Made by a program: the position numbers and the translations under genes. The notes below the pieces were generated by a model. The model saw only the letters and a program-made list of their open reading frames with translations, did not search any database and had not been told where the DNA came from. From Oscillospiraceae bacterium (GTDB taxonomy: Bacteria; Bacillota; Clostridia; Oscillospirales; Oscillospiraceae), in contig JAEDKB010000031.1 in assembly GCA_016296045.1 (NCBI GenBank), positions 1 to 13,329 on the forward strand: a stretch of 13,329 bases of DNA, written 5' to 3'. Shown one piece after another: positions 6,008 through 12,578 of this stretch (positions within the stretch are counted from its first letter, which is position 1; each line of letters starts with the position of its first letter).

Positions 6008-7567
6008 TTATTGCTCCGCCTTTTCGCTGAAAAAGCCTTCAAAGATCAGCATGGCGGCAACTACAAAGAACAGCGCCATCATATAGGGTTCTTCCCAAAT
6101 ACTCTCAAAAATGCTTTGCACCAGAATGCCCAGCAGTCCCGCCAGAAGTCCGACGCAAAGAGGCTTCTTTTTGCCGGGAACACGCGTAATCGCCCTAAAG
6201 CCGTTCCAGGTCAGACCCAGCATGGAAAACAGCAGCGCAGACAAGCCGATGATTCCGTTTTCAGCCAGAATTTTTACATAATAGTTATCTACATACATAT
6301 AGTCGTAATTCTGATTGATCGGATTCTGCACCGCAACCGCACCGCCATAGATGCCGTAGCCCAATCCGCCTGCCCATGCATTGTCATGATCGACATAGTT
6401 CAGCGCTGTCGCCCAACGTTTTGCACGACCGGCTCTGTTGTTCGATTCCTGGAAATTCGTTGTGAACAGATAAGAGATTCTCGACTGAACAAACGGCAGG
6501 AAGCAGGCAGCGATGCCGAAAGCAAGCATAATCAGGAACAAACGTCTGTCGACAATCAGTACGAAGAAAACCGCTGCAACCGCGAGAGCCAGCCATGCGC
6601 CGCGTGACATGGTAAACAGGCACGCAATGCACATACACAATCCGCAGAACCAGTAAAGCACTTTCCTTGCCGCGCTTTCGGAGGCATATGCCTGTCCGAT
6701 GGCAAGCGGTGCAAAGAGCACCATATAAGCGCCCATGATATTCGGATTGCTGAAAATGGAAAAGACACGGGTGCGGACTTCCATTTCCGCCCGATCGGTC
6801 CAGTTGGAGGGGATCGGAACGCCGATGATATACTGATAGATACCGTGGATCGCAAATACCGTCGCAAACAGGATCATCACATTGTACATCAGCATGAAAT
6901 CCCTGTCATCACGGATCAGGCGAACCACCAGGAAGAATGCGAGAATATACTGCATACTGGCGCGGAAGCCGGTAATATTGATGGAAATATGCGATCTGGT
7001 AAAGGCAAACAGGACAAGACCGACCGCGATATAGAAGCCCAGCAGGAGATCGACGGAATTGAGCCGGCTGCGGATTGGGTTTTTGGTGTTCAGGCGGGTA
7101 TGCACCAGCCACACAAGGCTGACTAAGAACAAAACTTCATCCCACAGGCTTGCAACCGTGACCATTTGCAGAATATCACGAAGAAGATAATCCACCGGCC
7201 AATACGCAGCAAACAGGACGAGCAGGATTGTTGTAAAGCCGCCGGAGAGAATGCTGCCGAAAAGATAGCTTTCGCGTACCTTTTGCATCAACGCGCCGTA
7301 GAGACGATAAGCAACGCTGCTTCGCACATAGTCTGCATAGCCGCTACTGCTCAGCCGTTCATTCAGGCGGTCAAACACGCCGCGAAGTCCGCTGCGCTCT
7401 GCTGCCGTTTCTCTGCGGAGCAGGCGGGCAACGCTCTGATACAAAAAGCTTTCGCACCAGCACCGTTTCAGCGCGGCAAAGAATTTTGCAACCGGCGTTC
7501 TGCCGCACCATGCCGCAATCGCGGCAATCATACGCCAGAGCAGGCTGTCTTTCAGAAGCTCACTCAT
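6008..7567 (-). CDS. O-antigen ligase/polymerase-like membrane protein (Wzy_C family)
   Basis: Members of this family polymerise polysaccharide repeat units or transfer finished glycans to a carrier at the outer face of the membrane. The 519 residues contain a soluble, basic N-terminal part (1-105) and then about ten hydrophobic helices between 108 and 508. Family signatures are RTRVFSIFSNPNIMGAYM (265-282), TMSRGAWLAL (319-328), the long outer loop with RWATALNYVDHDNAWAGGLG (384-403) and VDNYYVKILAENGIIGL (426-442). In Gram-positives such proteins act on teichoic-acid-like, S-layer-anchoring or exopolysaccharide chains rather than LPS. Its ATG overlaps the upstream DUF4330-like gene stop (ATGA, 7564-7567), so translation is coupled. 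The cytoplasmic N-terminal 100 residues before the first helix are longer than in many homologues and may be a partner-binding region. Donor and acceptor are unknown. Confidence 0.87.
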   Translation of the reverse strand: MSELLKDSLLWRMIAAIAAWCGRTPVAKFFAALKRCWCESFLYQSVARLLRRETAAERSGLRGVFDRLNERLSSSGYADYVRSSVAYRLYGALMQKVRESYLFGSILSGGFTTILLVLFAAYWPVDYLLRDILQMVTVASLWDEVLFLVSLVWLVHTRLNTKNPIRSRLNSVDLLLGFYIAVGLVLFAFTRSHISINITGFRASMQYILAFFLVVRLIRDDRDFMLMYNVMILFATVFAIHGIYQYIIGVPIPSNWTDRAEMEVRTRVFSIFSNPNIMGAYMVLFAPLAIGQAYASESAARKVLYWFCGLCMCIACLFTMSRGAWLALAVAAVFFVLIVDRRLFLIMLAFGIAACFLPFVQSRISYLFTTNFQESNNRAGRAKRWATALNYVDHDNAWAGGLGYGIYGGAVAVQNPINQNYDYMYVDNYYVKILAENGIIGLSALLFSMLGLTWNGFRAITRVPGKKKPLCVGLLAGLLGILVQSIFESIWEEPYMMALFFVVAAMLIFEGFFSEKAEQ

Positions 7568-8061
7568 GAGATTTTCTCCATGGATATCACGGGACCCTCA
7601 ATTTCGATTTCGACCGTCTTGACGGAATAAACATTGGCAAGGCGGATCTCCTGCCAGCCGATTGCGTATGCGCCCGAATTCAGCTCTGCGTGTGCCTGCA
7701 GATCGAAACGGAGCTGAACCATGGATTCGTCCCCCGTTTCAATAATCGTACATTCCACAATTTCCGCGTCCATCAGCTTGCCGCTGTTATAGATGCGGCG
7801 CGGAGATACGATCTCGCCGCCGAGATCCCGCTCTTCGCCATGAACGCTCTTGTCAATATTCTCTGCCAGCTCACGCGGCACATTGTCACACAAAACAGAA
7901 AATTTCAGATTCGGTTCGGACACACTGATCTCGCTGCCGATCGTCTCCTTCTCCGCCGGTCGGAACATCCGATATGCAAACAGGCCGACTGCCACGATCA
8001 GAACGAGCAGCACCAGAATGTCAATGATATTCAGCTTCCCGAATAGTTTTCCTTTTTTCAT
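7564..8061 (-). CDS. DUF4330-like single-pass membrane protein
   Basis: A 165-residue protein with a short cytoplasmic start (MKKGKLFGKLNIID), one membrane helix (about 12-33) and an extracytoplasmic beta-rich domain (50-165). GKLNIIDILVLLVLIVAV matches the opening I associate with DUF4330 proteins; function is unknown. The beta-rich part carries SVLCDNVPRELAENID and a C-terminal VKTVEIEIEGP strand. It is the first gene of a three-gene operon with the O-antigen-ligase-like protein, whose start codon overlaps its stop. That suggests an accessory role to the polymerase or ligase, perhaps in chain handling outside the membrane. The start at 8061 has a full AGGAGGT ribosome site and a consensus promoter. 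The family call rests on the N-terminal pattern only. Confidence 0.72.
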   Translation of the reverse strand: MKKGKLFGKLNIIDILVLLVLIVAVGLFAYRMFRPAEKETIGSEISVSEPNLKFSVLCDNVPRELAENIDKSVHGEERDLGGEIVSPRRIYNSGKLMDAEIVECTIIETGDESMVQLRFDLQAHAELNSGAYAIGWQEIRLANVYSVKTVEIEIEGPVISMEKIS

Positions 8062-8074
8062 CGGTACCTCCTAG

Positions 8075-8098
8075 CGAAAATTAAGTTGCTAATTTTCG
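8075..8098. promoter_or_regulatory. Perfect 9-bp palindrome in the divergent control region
   Basis: CGAAAATTA (8075-8083) and TAATTTTCG (8090-8098) are exact inverted arms around AGTTGC. In the minus-strand mRNA this is a hairpin ending immediately before the AGGAGGT ribosome site of the DUF4330-like gene. As DNA it covers the -35 box (8086-8091) of the opposing plus-strand promoter. It could be an operator, an mRNA-stabilising stem, or both. Confidence 0.6.
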
Positions 8099-8114
8099 AT
8101 TTCTATATTATAAT
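8086..8114 (+). promoter_or_regulatory. Promoter of the glycosyltransferase-pyruvyl transferase gene
   Basis: TTGCTA (8086-8091), a 17-base spacer and a perfect TATAAT (8109-8114) point rightwards. The expected start near 8121 gives a leader of about 59 bases to the ATG at 8180. Its -35 lies inside the palindrome at 8075-8098, and its start lies between the two opposed -10 boxes. Confidence 0.65.
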
Positions 8115-8122
8115 GCAGATTG

Positions 8123-8151
8123 ATTATACTGGATATACAGGCAAAATTCAA
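8123..8151 (-). promoter_or_regulatory. Promoter of the DUF4330-like / ligase / zinc-ribbon operon
   Basis: On the minus strand TTGAAT (8151-8146), a 17-base spacer and a perfect TATAAT (8128-8123) point leftwards. The expected start is near 8116, giving a leader of about 55 bases. The two -10 boxes (8109-8114 and 8123-8128) are only 8 bases apart and face each other, so polymerase cannot easily occupy both promoters at once. Confidence 0.8.
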
Positions 8152-8179
8152 GAGGTTTTGAAACCGAGGGCTCGATTCC

Positions 8180-10390
8180 ATGAAAATTCTCCATTTGATT
8201 TCCGGCGGCGATGTCGGCGGCGCAAAAACGCACGTCCTGTCTCTTTTGGAGGGACTCAACCGCACGGAGACCGTGCATCTGATCTGCTTTACCGAGGGCG
8301 AGTTCGCTGAAGATGCCCGAAAACTGGGCATTCCGACCACCGTTATCGAGGGAAGCAACCTGATCCGTATCGGCAAACGGATCCTCTCGATGATCGTCCA
8401 TGACGGCTATCAGGTCATCCATTGCCACGGTGCCCGTGCAAATATGATCGGCATGCTGCTGCGTAAAAAAGCCAATGTTCCGTTGATTTCCACCGTCCAC
8501 AGTGACTACCGCTTGGACTATCTGGGCAGGCACTTTGCAGCACTGACCTACGGTAATATCAACAAAATTGCTTTGCGCCACTTCAACGCCTGGATCGGCG
8601 TCTCCGGCGGCATGACGGACCTGCTGATTTCCAGAGGCTTTGATCCGCAGCGTATCTACACCATTTATAACGGTGTTGATTTTTCCGCCCAGACCGTCAC
8701 AACCACTCGTGAAGAATACCTTGAGAGCATCGGCCTGAAAATCGAGAAGGATTCCGTCGTTTTCGGTATCGCGGCGCGTATTTCTCCGGTGAAGGATATG
8801 GCTACACTGATCCGCGCCTTTGCCGAAGCGGTCAAGCAATGCCCGAACATTCGCCTTGCCATTGCCGGCGAAGGCGAACAGGAAGCCGAAATTCGGGCGC
8901 TTGCCGCAGAGCTTTGCCCCGAAGGAACGGTCTGCTTTGCCGGTTGGATCAACGATGTGGATAATTTTTATCATGCCCTGGATGTCAACGTTCTGACCTC
9001 ACTGTCTGAAACCTTCCCCTATGCGCTGACGGAAGGCGCACGAATGCACTGTGCAACCATCGCCTCTGAGGTCGGCGGCGTTCCCTATCTGATCGATGAT
9101 GAGCTCAACGGTCTGCTCTTTCCTGCCAAAGATGTGCAGAAGCTCGCCTCCCATATGATCTTTATGGCGGAAAATCCTGAGCAGCGGATTGCCATGGGGG
9201 AAGCTCTGTACGAGAAAACAAAAAAGGAATTCTCGCTTGATGCGATGATTTCCAAGCAGAAAACCATCTATGAAACGATCATCCGCCGATATCAGCGTCC
9301 GAAAAAAATGCGTGACGGCGTTGTCATCTGCGGCGCTTACGGCAAGGGGAACTGCGGCGATAACGCCATTCTCAACGCCATTGTTGAGCAGCTGCATAAC
9401 ATTGATCCCGATCTTCCCATTACCGCGCTCAGCCGAGACACCAGAGAAACGCGTCAGTGCGCCCATATCAATGCCGTTTACACCTTTCATATGCTGAAAA
9501 TCGGTCGTTTGATGCGCCGAAGCAAGCTTTATATCAGCGGCGGCGGCACACTGATGCAGGATGCCACCAGCACCCGTTCCCTGCTGTATTATCTCTACAG
9601 CATCCGTCAGGCTGCCAAAAACGGCTGCCGTGTCATGCTCTACGGCTGCGGCATCGGTCCGATCTCACGCCCGCGCAATCGGGAGCGTACCAGAAAAGTG
9701 CTGAACCGCTATGCCGATATCATCTCCGTCCGCGACCTTTACTCCCAGGATACCCTGCGGGAGCTGGAGGTTACAAAGCCCGAAATTCACCTCAATGCCG
9801 ACCCCGCCCTGCTGATCGATCCCTACAAGATCGGCAACCCCTATGCCTATCTGCATCGGTGCGGCATTTCTGAGGATAAACGCTATATGATGCTCTCCGT
9901 GCGTCCGTGGCCGGGCTTTGAGGAAAAAATCGGCGCGTTTGCTTCCGCCGCGGAGTATGCTTACCGCGCCTACGGTCTGATTCCGATTCTCTATGCCATG
10001 GAACCGTCAAAAGATGAGGCTGCGGCAAAAGCAGTCGCTGCCAAGCTGCACTGTCCTTATCTGATTCTCAACGCCGGCATCAACGGCGGTGAGGTTCTCT
10101 CCCTGATTCAGCGGATGTCCCTGGTCGTTTCCATGCGTCTGCACACGCTGATTTTTGCCTCCGGTCAGAACGTCCCGATGGTTGGTGTCGTCTACGACCC
10201 CAAGGTCAGCGGATTTTTGGACTATCTGGAGCAGGAGCTCTATCTGCCCCTGCAGGAGGTCACCGCTGCCTCTCTCGACGATCTGATCGACACGGCTTTG
10301 GCGGAGGAATCCTTTGCCACGATCAATCTTCTTCGTCTGCGCGGTCTTGCCGCCGAGAACGGAACACTTGCGGCACGGCTTTTGAAATAA
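8180..10390 (+). CDS. Fusion of a GT4-type glycosyltransferase and a CsaB-type polysaccharide pyruvyl transferase
   Basis: A 736-residue two-enzyme protein. Residues 1-375 are a GT-B glycosyltransferase of GT4 type: HLISGGDVGGAKTHVLSLL near the start, IGVSGGMTDLL, NGVDFS, GIAARISPVKDMATLI, and the E-x7-E signature Glu277-Glu285 (ETFPYALTE) followed by VGGVPYLIDD. Residues 377-736 are a CsaB-type pyruvyl transferase: GAYGKGNCGDNAIL (385-398), ISGGGTLMQDATSTRSLLYY from 452, YGCGIGP, SVRDLYS, NADPALLID, LSVRPWPGFE and MRLHTLIFASGQNVP from 652. CsaB adds pyruvate ketals to secondary cell-wall polysaccharide, which SLH-domain proteins bind. The fusion suggests one protein adds a sugar and then decorates the chain, probably in the cytoplasm before export. 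No ribosome site lies at the junction Met377 (9308). GAGGG precedes the start. It is divergent from the polymerase operon. Confidence 0.88.
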   Translation: MKILHLISGGDVGGAKTHVLSLLEGLNRTETVHLICFTEGEFAEDARKLGIPTTVIEGSNLIRIGKRILSMIVHDGYQVIHCHGARANMIGMLLRKKANVPLISTVHSDYRLDYLGRHFAALTYGNINKIALRHFNAWIGVSGGMTDLLISRGFDPQRIYTIYNGVDFSAQTVTTTREEYLESIGLKIEKDSVVFGIAARISPVKDMATLIRAFAEAVKQCPNIRLAIAGEGEQEAEIRALAAELCPEGTVCFAGWINDVDNFYHALDVNVLTSLSETFPYALTEGARMHCATIASEVGGVPYLIDDELNGLLFPAKDVQKLASHMIFMAENPEQRIAMGEALYEKTKKEFSLDAMISKQKTIYETIIRRYQRPKKMRDGVVICGAYGKGNCGDNAILNAIVEQLHNIDPDLPITALSRDTRETRQCAHINAVYTFHMLKIGRLMRRSKLYISGGGTLMQDATSTRSLLYYLYSIRQAAKNGCRVMLYGCGIGPISRPRNRERTRKVLNRYADIISVRDLYSQDTLRELEVTKPEIHLNADPALLIDPYKIGNPYAYLHRCGISEDKRYMMLSVRPWPGFEEKIGAFASAAEYAYRAYGLIPILYAMEPSKDEAAAKAVAAKLHCPYLILNAGINGGEVLSLIQRMSLVVSMRLHTLIFASGQNVPMVGVVYDPKVSGFLDYLEQELYLPLQEVTAASLDDLIDTALAEESFATINLLRLRGLAAENGTLAARLLK

Positions 10391-10412
10391 GATTTTTACA
10401 ACAATAAAAATT

Positions 10413-10447
10413 ACAACGGGATCAGGCGTTCAGCCTGATCCCGTTGT
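10413..10447. terminator. Strong bidirectional terminator
   Basis: A perfect 15-bp stem (10413-10427 with 10433-10447) around the loop GTTCA, followed by TTTCTTT on the plus strand and by TAATTTTTATT on the minus strand. It lies 22 bases past the fusion-gene stop and 12 bases past the stop of the convergent zinc-ribbon gene, so it serves both. Confidence 0.88.
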
Positions 10448-10459
10448 TTTCTTTGGTAT

Positions 10460-11395
10460 TCAGCTTAAGTATCTGCGCTCAAGTGTGCGAACCATATCGA
10501 CATAGCTGTCGCGGCAATCCTCAAAGCGTTCCTCCTGCAAGGCACGGTAGCACGGCTCCAGCCAACGGCTTCGGAGCTCCGCATAGCGTTCTTCCGGTAC
10601 ATCGCACAGATTGATGCAGTTTACAATCGCCGGAGCCTTGTCATAATATTCCTCGATCAGCACCGCGCCGCCGTGCTCCGTCAGCCAGCCGTCACGGAAC
10701 GCCCGAAATGCCGTCAACTCCGCGCAGTCATCCGGTTTCCCCTCAAAAGAGCAGATCGCCGTTGTGATAAAGCACAGCTTGTGCTTTTTGAAGCCGGTTG
10801 CCAAATCGTCATAATCACCGGGCATCCAGTTCTGCTTCGGATAACGCTCCAGCCACTGATCGTGCAGTTCCGTACGGAAGCTCTCACTGCACTGCAAACC
10901 GAGCTTTCGCACCGCCGTCGTCAGGAAAATTGCCAATATGACTTTTGTTTCAAACAGCAGCGTATCGCGGCTGTTTTTGTGCTTCCAGCGCTTATTTTCC
11001 GTCATGGCCGCATTTATGCCATCGAGCATATCCCCTGCCAGAATTTTAGCGGCGGCTTCTACGCCGTCCGGATGCTGCACGGCGCAGGCATCCATATCCT
11101 TCAGCAGCACACGGTTTTCGTTTTCGTAGTACTCATAGGCTCCGAAAAATTCTTTTTTCGTGATTTTTTTATAGTAATCCGGAAAACGTGTCACCACCTT
11201 TGGCAGCCGCTCACGAAGCTCCGCTCTGGCCTGCTCAAAGCCTTCCGCCGACGTTACGACTGCGGCGGTTTCTTCTTTCTGTGCGGAAAGCTCCGTTCTC
11301 TCGCCGCAATACAGGCAGGAATATGCCTCCAGCTCTGCGGGGATTTCCAGCTCCTTGCCGCAATTCGGACAAATGACTTTCTTGAGTTCTGACAT
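10460..11395 (-). CDS. Soluble zinc-ribbon protein with CFI-box-like motif, function unknown
   Basis: The start at 11395 follows AAGGAG nine bases upstream and begins directly at the zinc ribbon. The longer open frame would need a TTG start at 11446 with no ribosome site. The 311 residues have an N-terminal zinc ribbon (C9-x2-C12, C27-x2-C30) and a helical, charged middle (about 50-200). The C-terminal region opens with CFITTAICSFEGKPDDCAEL (208-227) and continues FRAFRDGWLTEHGG and LIEEYYDKAPAIVNCIN. This CFITTA pattern is what databases call a CFI-box; no activity is established that I know of. No membrane segment or signal peptide is visible, so it is probably cytosolic. It stands alone, convergent with the fusion gene and divergent from the eut genes. 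Several extra cysteines (208, 215, 224) could bind metal. Confidence 0.75.
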   Translation of the reverse strand: MSELKKVICPNCGKELEIPAELEAYSCLYCGERTELSAQKEETAAVVTSAEGFEQARAELRERLPKVVTRFPDYYKKITKKEFFGAYEYYENENRVLLKDMDACAVQHPDGVEAAAKILAGDMLDGINAAMTENKRWKHKNSRDTLLFETKVILAIFLTTAVRKLGLQCSESFRTELHDQWLERYPKQNWMPGDYDDLATGFKKHKLCFITTAICSFEGKPDDCAELTAFRAFRDGWLTEHGGAVLIEEYYDKAPAIVNCINLCDVPEERYAELRSRWLEPCYRALQEERFEDCRDSYVDMVRTLERRYLS

Positions 11396-11423
11396 CGTCT
11401 CACGCTCCTTTTTTGTTATTTTT

Positions 11424-11446
11424 TCATATTTTCTCTTTCCTGTCAA
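11424..11446 (-). promoter_or_regulatory. Possible promoter of the CFI-box zinc-ribbon gene
   Basis: On the minus strand a perfect TTGACA (11446-11441) precedes the gene, but at the standard distance the sequence is A-rich (AAAAAT near 11423-11418) rather than a good -10 box. The position, about 45 bases before the start codon, is right for a promoter. It is offered on the strength of the -35 alone. Confidence 0.35.
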
Positions 11447-11495
11447 CCATGACGAAAAACTTTTTTACTTTGTTCACATTTTTTCTCGTTCATGG
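11447..11495 (+). promoter_or_regulatory. Imperfect inverted repeat in the leader region of the alcohol dehydrogenase gene
   Basis: CCATGACGAAAAA (11447-11459) can pair with TTTTTCTCGTTCATGG (11480-11495), leaving small bulges and a loop of about 20 bases. It sits in the 130-base divergent region, 30 bases before the ATG at 11526. I could find no convincing plus-strand promoter nearby. It might be a leader stem or an operator, or chance in A/T-rich DNA. Confidence 0.28.
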
Positions 11496-11525
11496 GAAAT
11501 ACTACAACCGAAAAGAGGCGATTTC

Positions 11526-12578
11526 ATGCAAACCTTCTCCAGCGGCACAACGATCTACACCGGAGTCAATGCTCTGCAGGCGCTCAGAACGCTCTGCGGT
11601 GAACGTGTTCTGATTGTAACAGACCGCTTTTTCTCCGAAAACGGAACCGCACGGGAATTAGCCTCTCTCTGCGGCGGAGAATGTCGGATCTTTGACCGTG
11701 TACAGCCGGATCCTCCCCTTTCTCTGATTGCGGAGGGGATTGCCGTGATAAAAGAGTTTTGTCCGGACAGCATTGTCGCTCTCGGCGGCGGAAGCCCGAT
11801 CGACTGCGCCAAAGGAATTCTCTCCCTTGGCTCCTCCGATGCCCGCCTGATTGCCGTTCCGACCACCTCCGGAACCGGCTCAGAGGTAACCTCCTTCTCC
11901 ATTTTGACGCACGAGGGTGTCAAACATCCGTTGATCGACGAAAAGCTTCGACCCAGTGCGGCAATTCTCGATCCGTCTTTGCTGGAAGCGCTGCCGCCGA
12001 AGCTGATTGCCGACAGCGGCATGGACGTGCTTTCGCACTGTCTGGAAGCGATCGCCGCAAAAAATGCCTCTCCCTTCTCCGACGCGCTCGCCATGTGCGC
12101 GTTTGATAGCGCAAGAAGGCTTCTGCCAAAATCCTTTGCAGGAGACACTTCCGTTCGGCAAGCGCTGCACAATGCGGCAACCATGGCAGGTCTTGCCTTT
12201 GACAACGCCGGTCTCGGCGCCTGTCACGCGCTTTCTCACGCCATCGGCGGAAAATTCCATCTGGCGCACGGACGCATCAACGGAATCCTGCTGCCGCACA
12301 TCATTCAGTTTAACGCCGAGACCTGTCCGGAGCCGTATCACCGTCTGGCCTGCTTCTGCGGTCTTTCCGGCATTCGTGCGCTGAGTGCGGCAATCGTTCG
12401 GCTTCGCAGCGTTTTGCAGCTTCCGGAATCCTTGACACAGGCAGGACTGCAAATTGCCGATGTGCTTGCCGCCGCGGATGAGCTGTGTCAGACCGCCCAA
12501 AACGATCCGTGCAGTCAGGGCAATCCGCGTCCGGTCACCTCTGCCGATTATCTTGCGCTGCTGCGCCAATGCCTATGA
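11526..12578 (+). CDS. eutG: Iron-containing alcohol dehydrogenase, EutG-like
   Basis: Reduces acetaldehyde to ethanol with NADH, recycling cofactor during ethanolamine breakdown. It has 350 residues. The start at 11526 follows AGAGG seven bases upstream and begins at the family N-terminus; an in-frame extension to 11355 is not supported. The dinucleotide-binding part has ALGGGSPIDCAKG (85-97) and VPTTSGTGSEVTSFSI (111-126). The metal ligands of group III dehydrogenases are all present at the spacing of FucO: Asp167 and His171 (GMDVLSHCLEA), His234 (ACHALSHAIGG) and His248 (HGRINGILLPH), with His238 also kept. Its stop overlaps the eutA start (ATGA), so the two are coupled. This neighbour is the main reason for EutG over PduQ or a general butanol/propanediol dehydrogenase; sequence alone would not decide. 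At 350 residues it is slightly shorter than many 380-residue relatives. Confidence 0.84.
   Translation: MQTFSSGTTIYTGVNALQALRTLCGERVLIVTDRFFSENGTARELASLCGGECRIFDRVQPDPPLSLIAEGIAVIKEFCPDSIVALGGGSPIDCAKGILSLGSSDARLIAVPTTSGTGSEVTSFSILTHEGVKHPLIDEKLRPSAAILDPSLLEALPPKLIADSGMDVLSHCLEAIAAKNASPFSDALAMCAFDSARRLLPKSFAGDTSVRQALHNAATMAGLAFDNAGLGACHALSHAIGGKFHLAHGRINGILLPHIIQFNAETCPEPYHRLACFCGLSGIRALSAAIVRLRSVLQLPESLTQAGLQIADVLAAADELCQTAQNDPCSQGNPRPVTSADYLALLRQCL

Noticed and set aside
5492..6607. A 371-codon plus-strand open frame over the zinc-ribbon and ligase genes
   Set aside because: It is a shadow of two real minus-strand genes. Its translation is rich in His, Arg and Gln without domain features.
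8108..8974. A 288-codon minus-strand open frame over the glycosyltransferase half of the fusion gene
   Set aside because: It lies antisense to a well-supported GT4 domain, has no recognisable motifs and crosses both promoters.
9308..10390. Separate csaB gene starting at Met377 of the fusion
   Set aside because: There is no stop codon or frame change before it and no ribosome site upstream (the preceding bases are CGTCCGAAAAAA), so a continuous fusion is the simpler reading.
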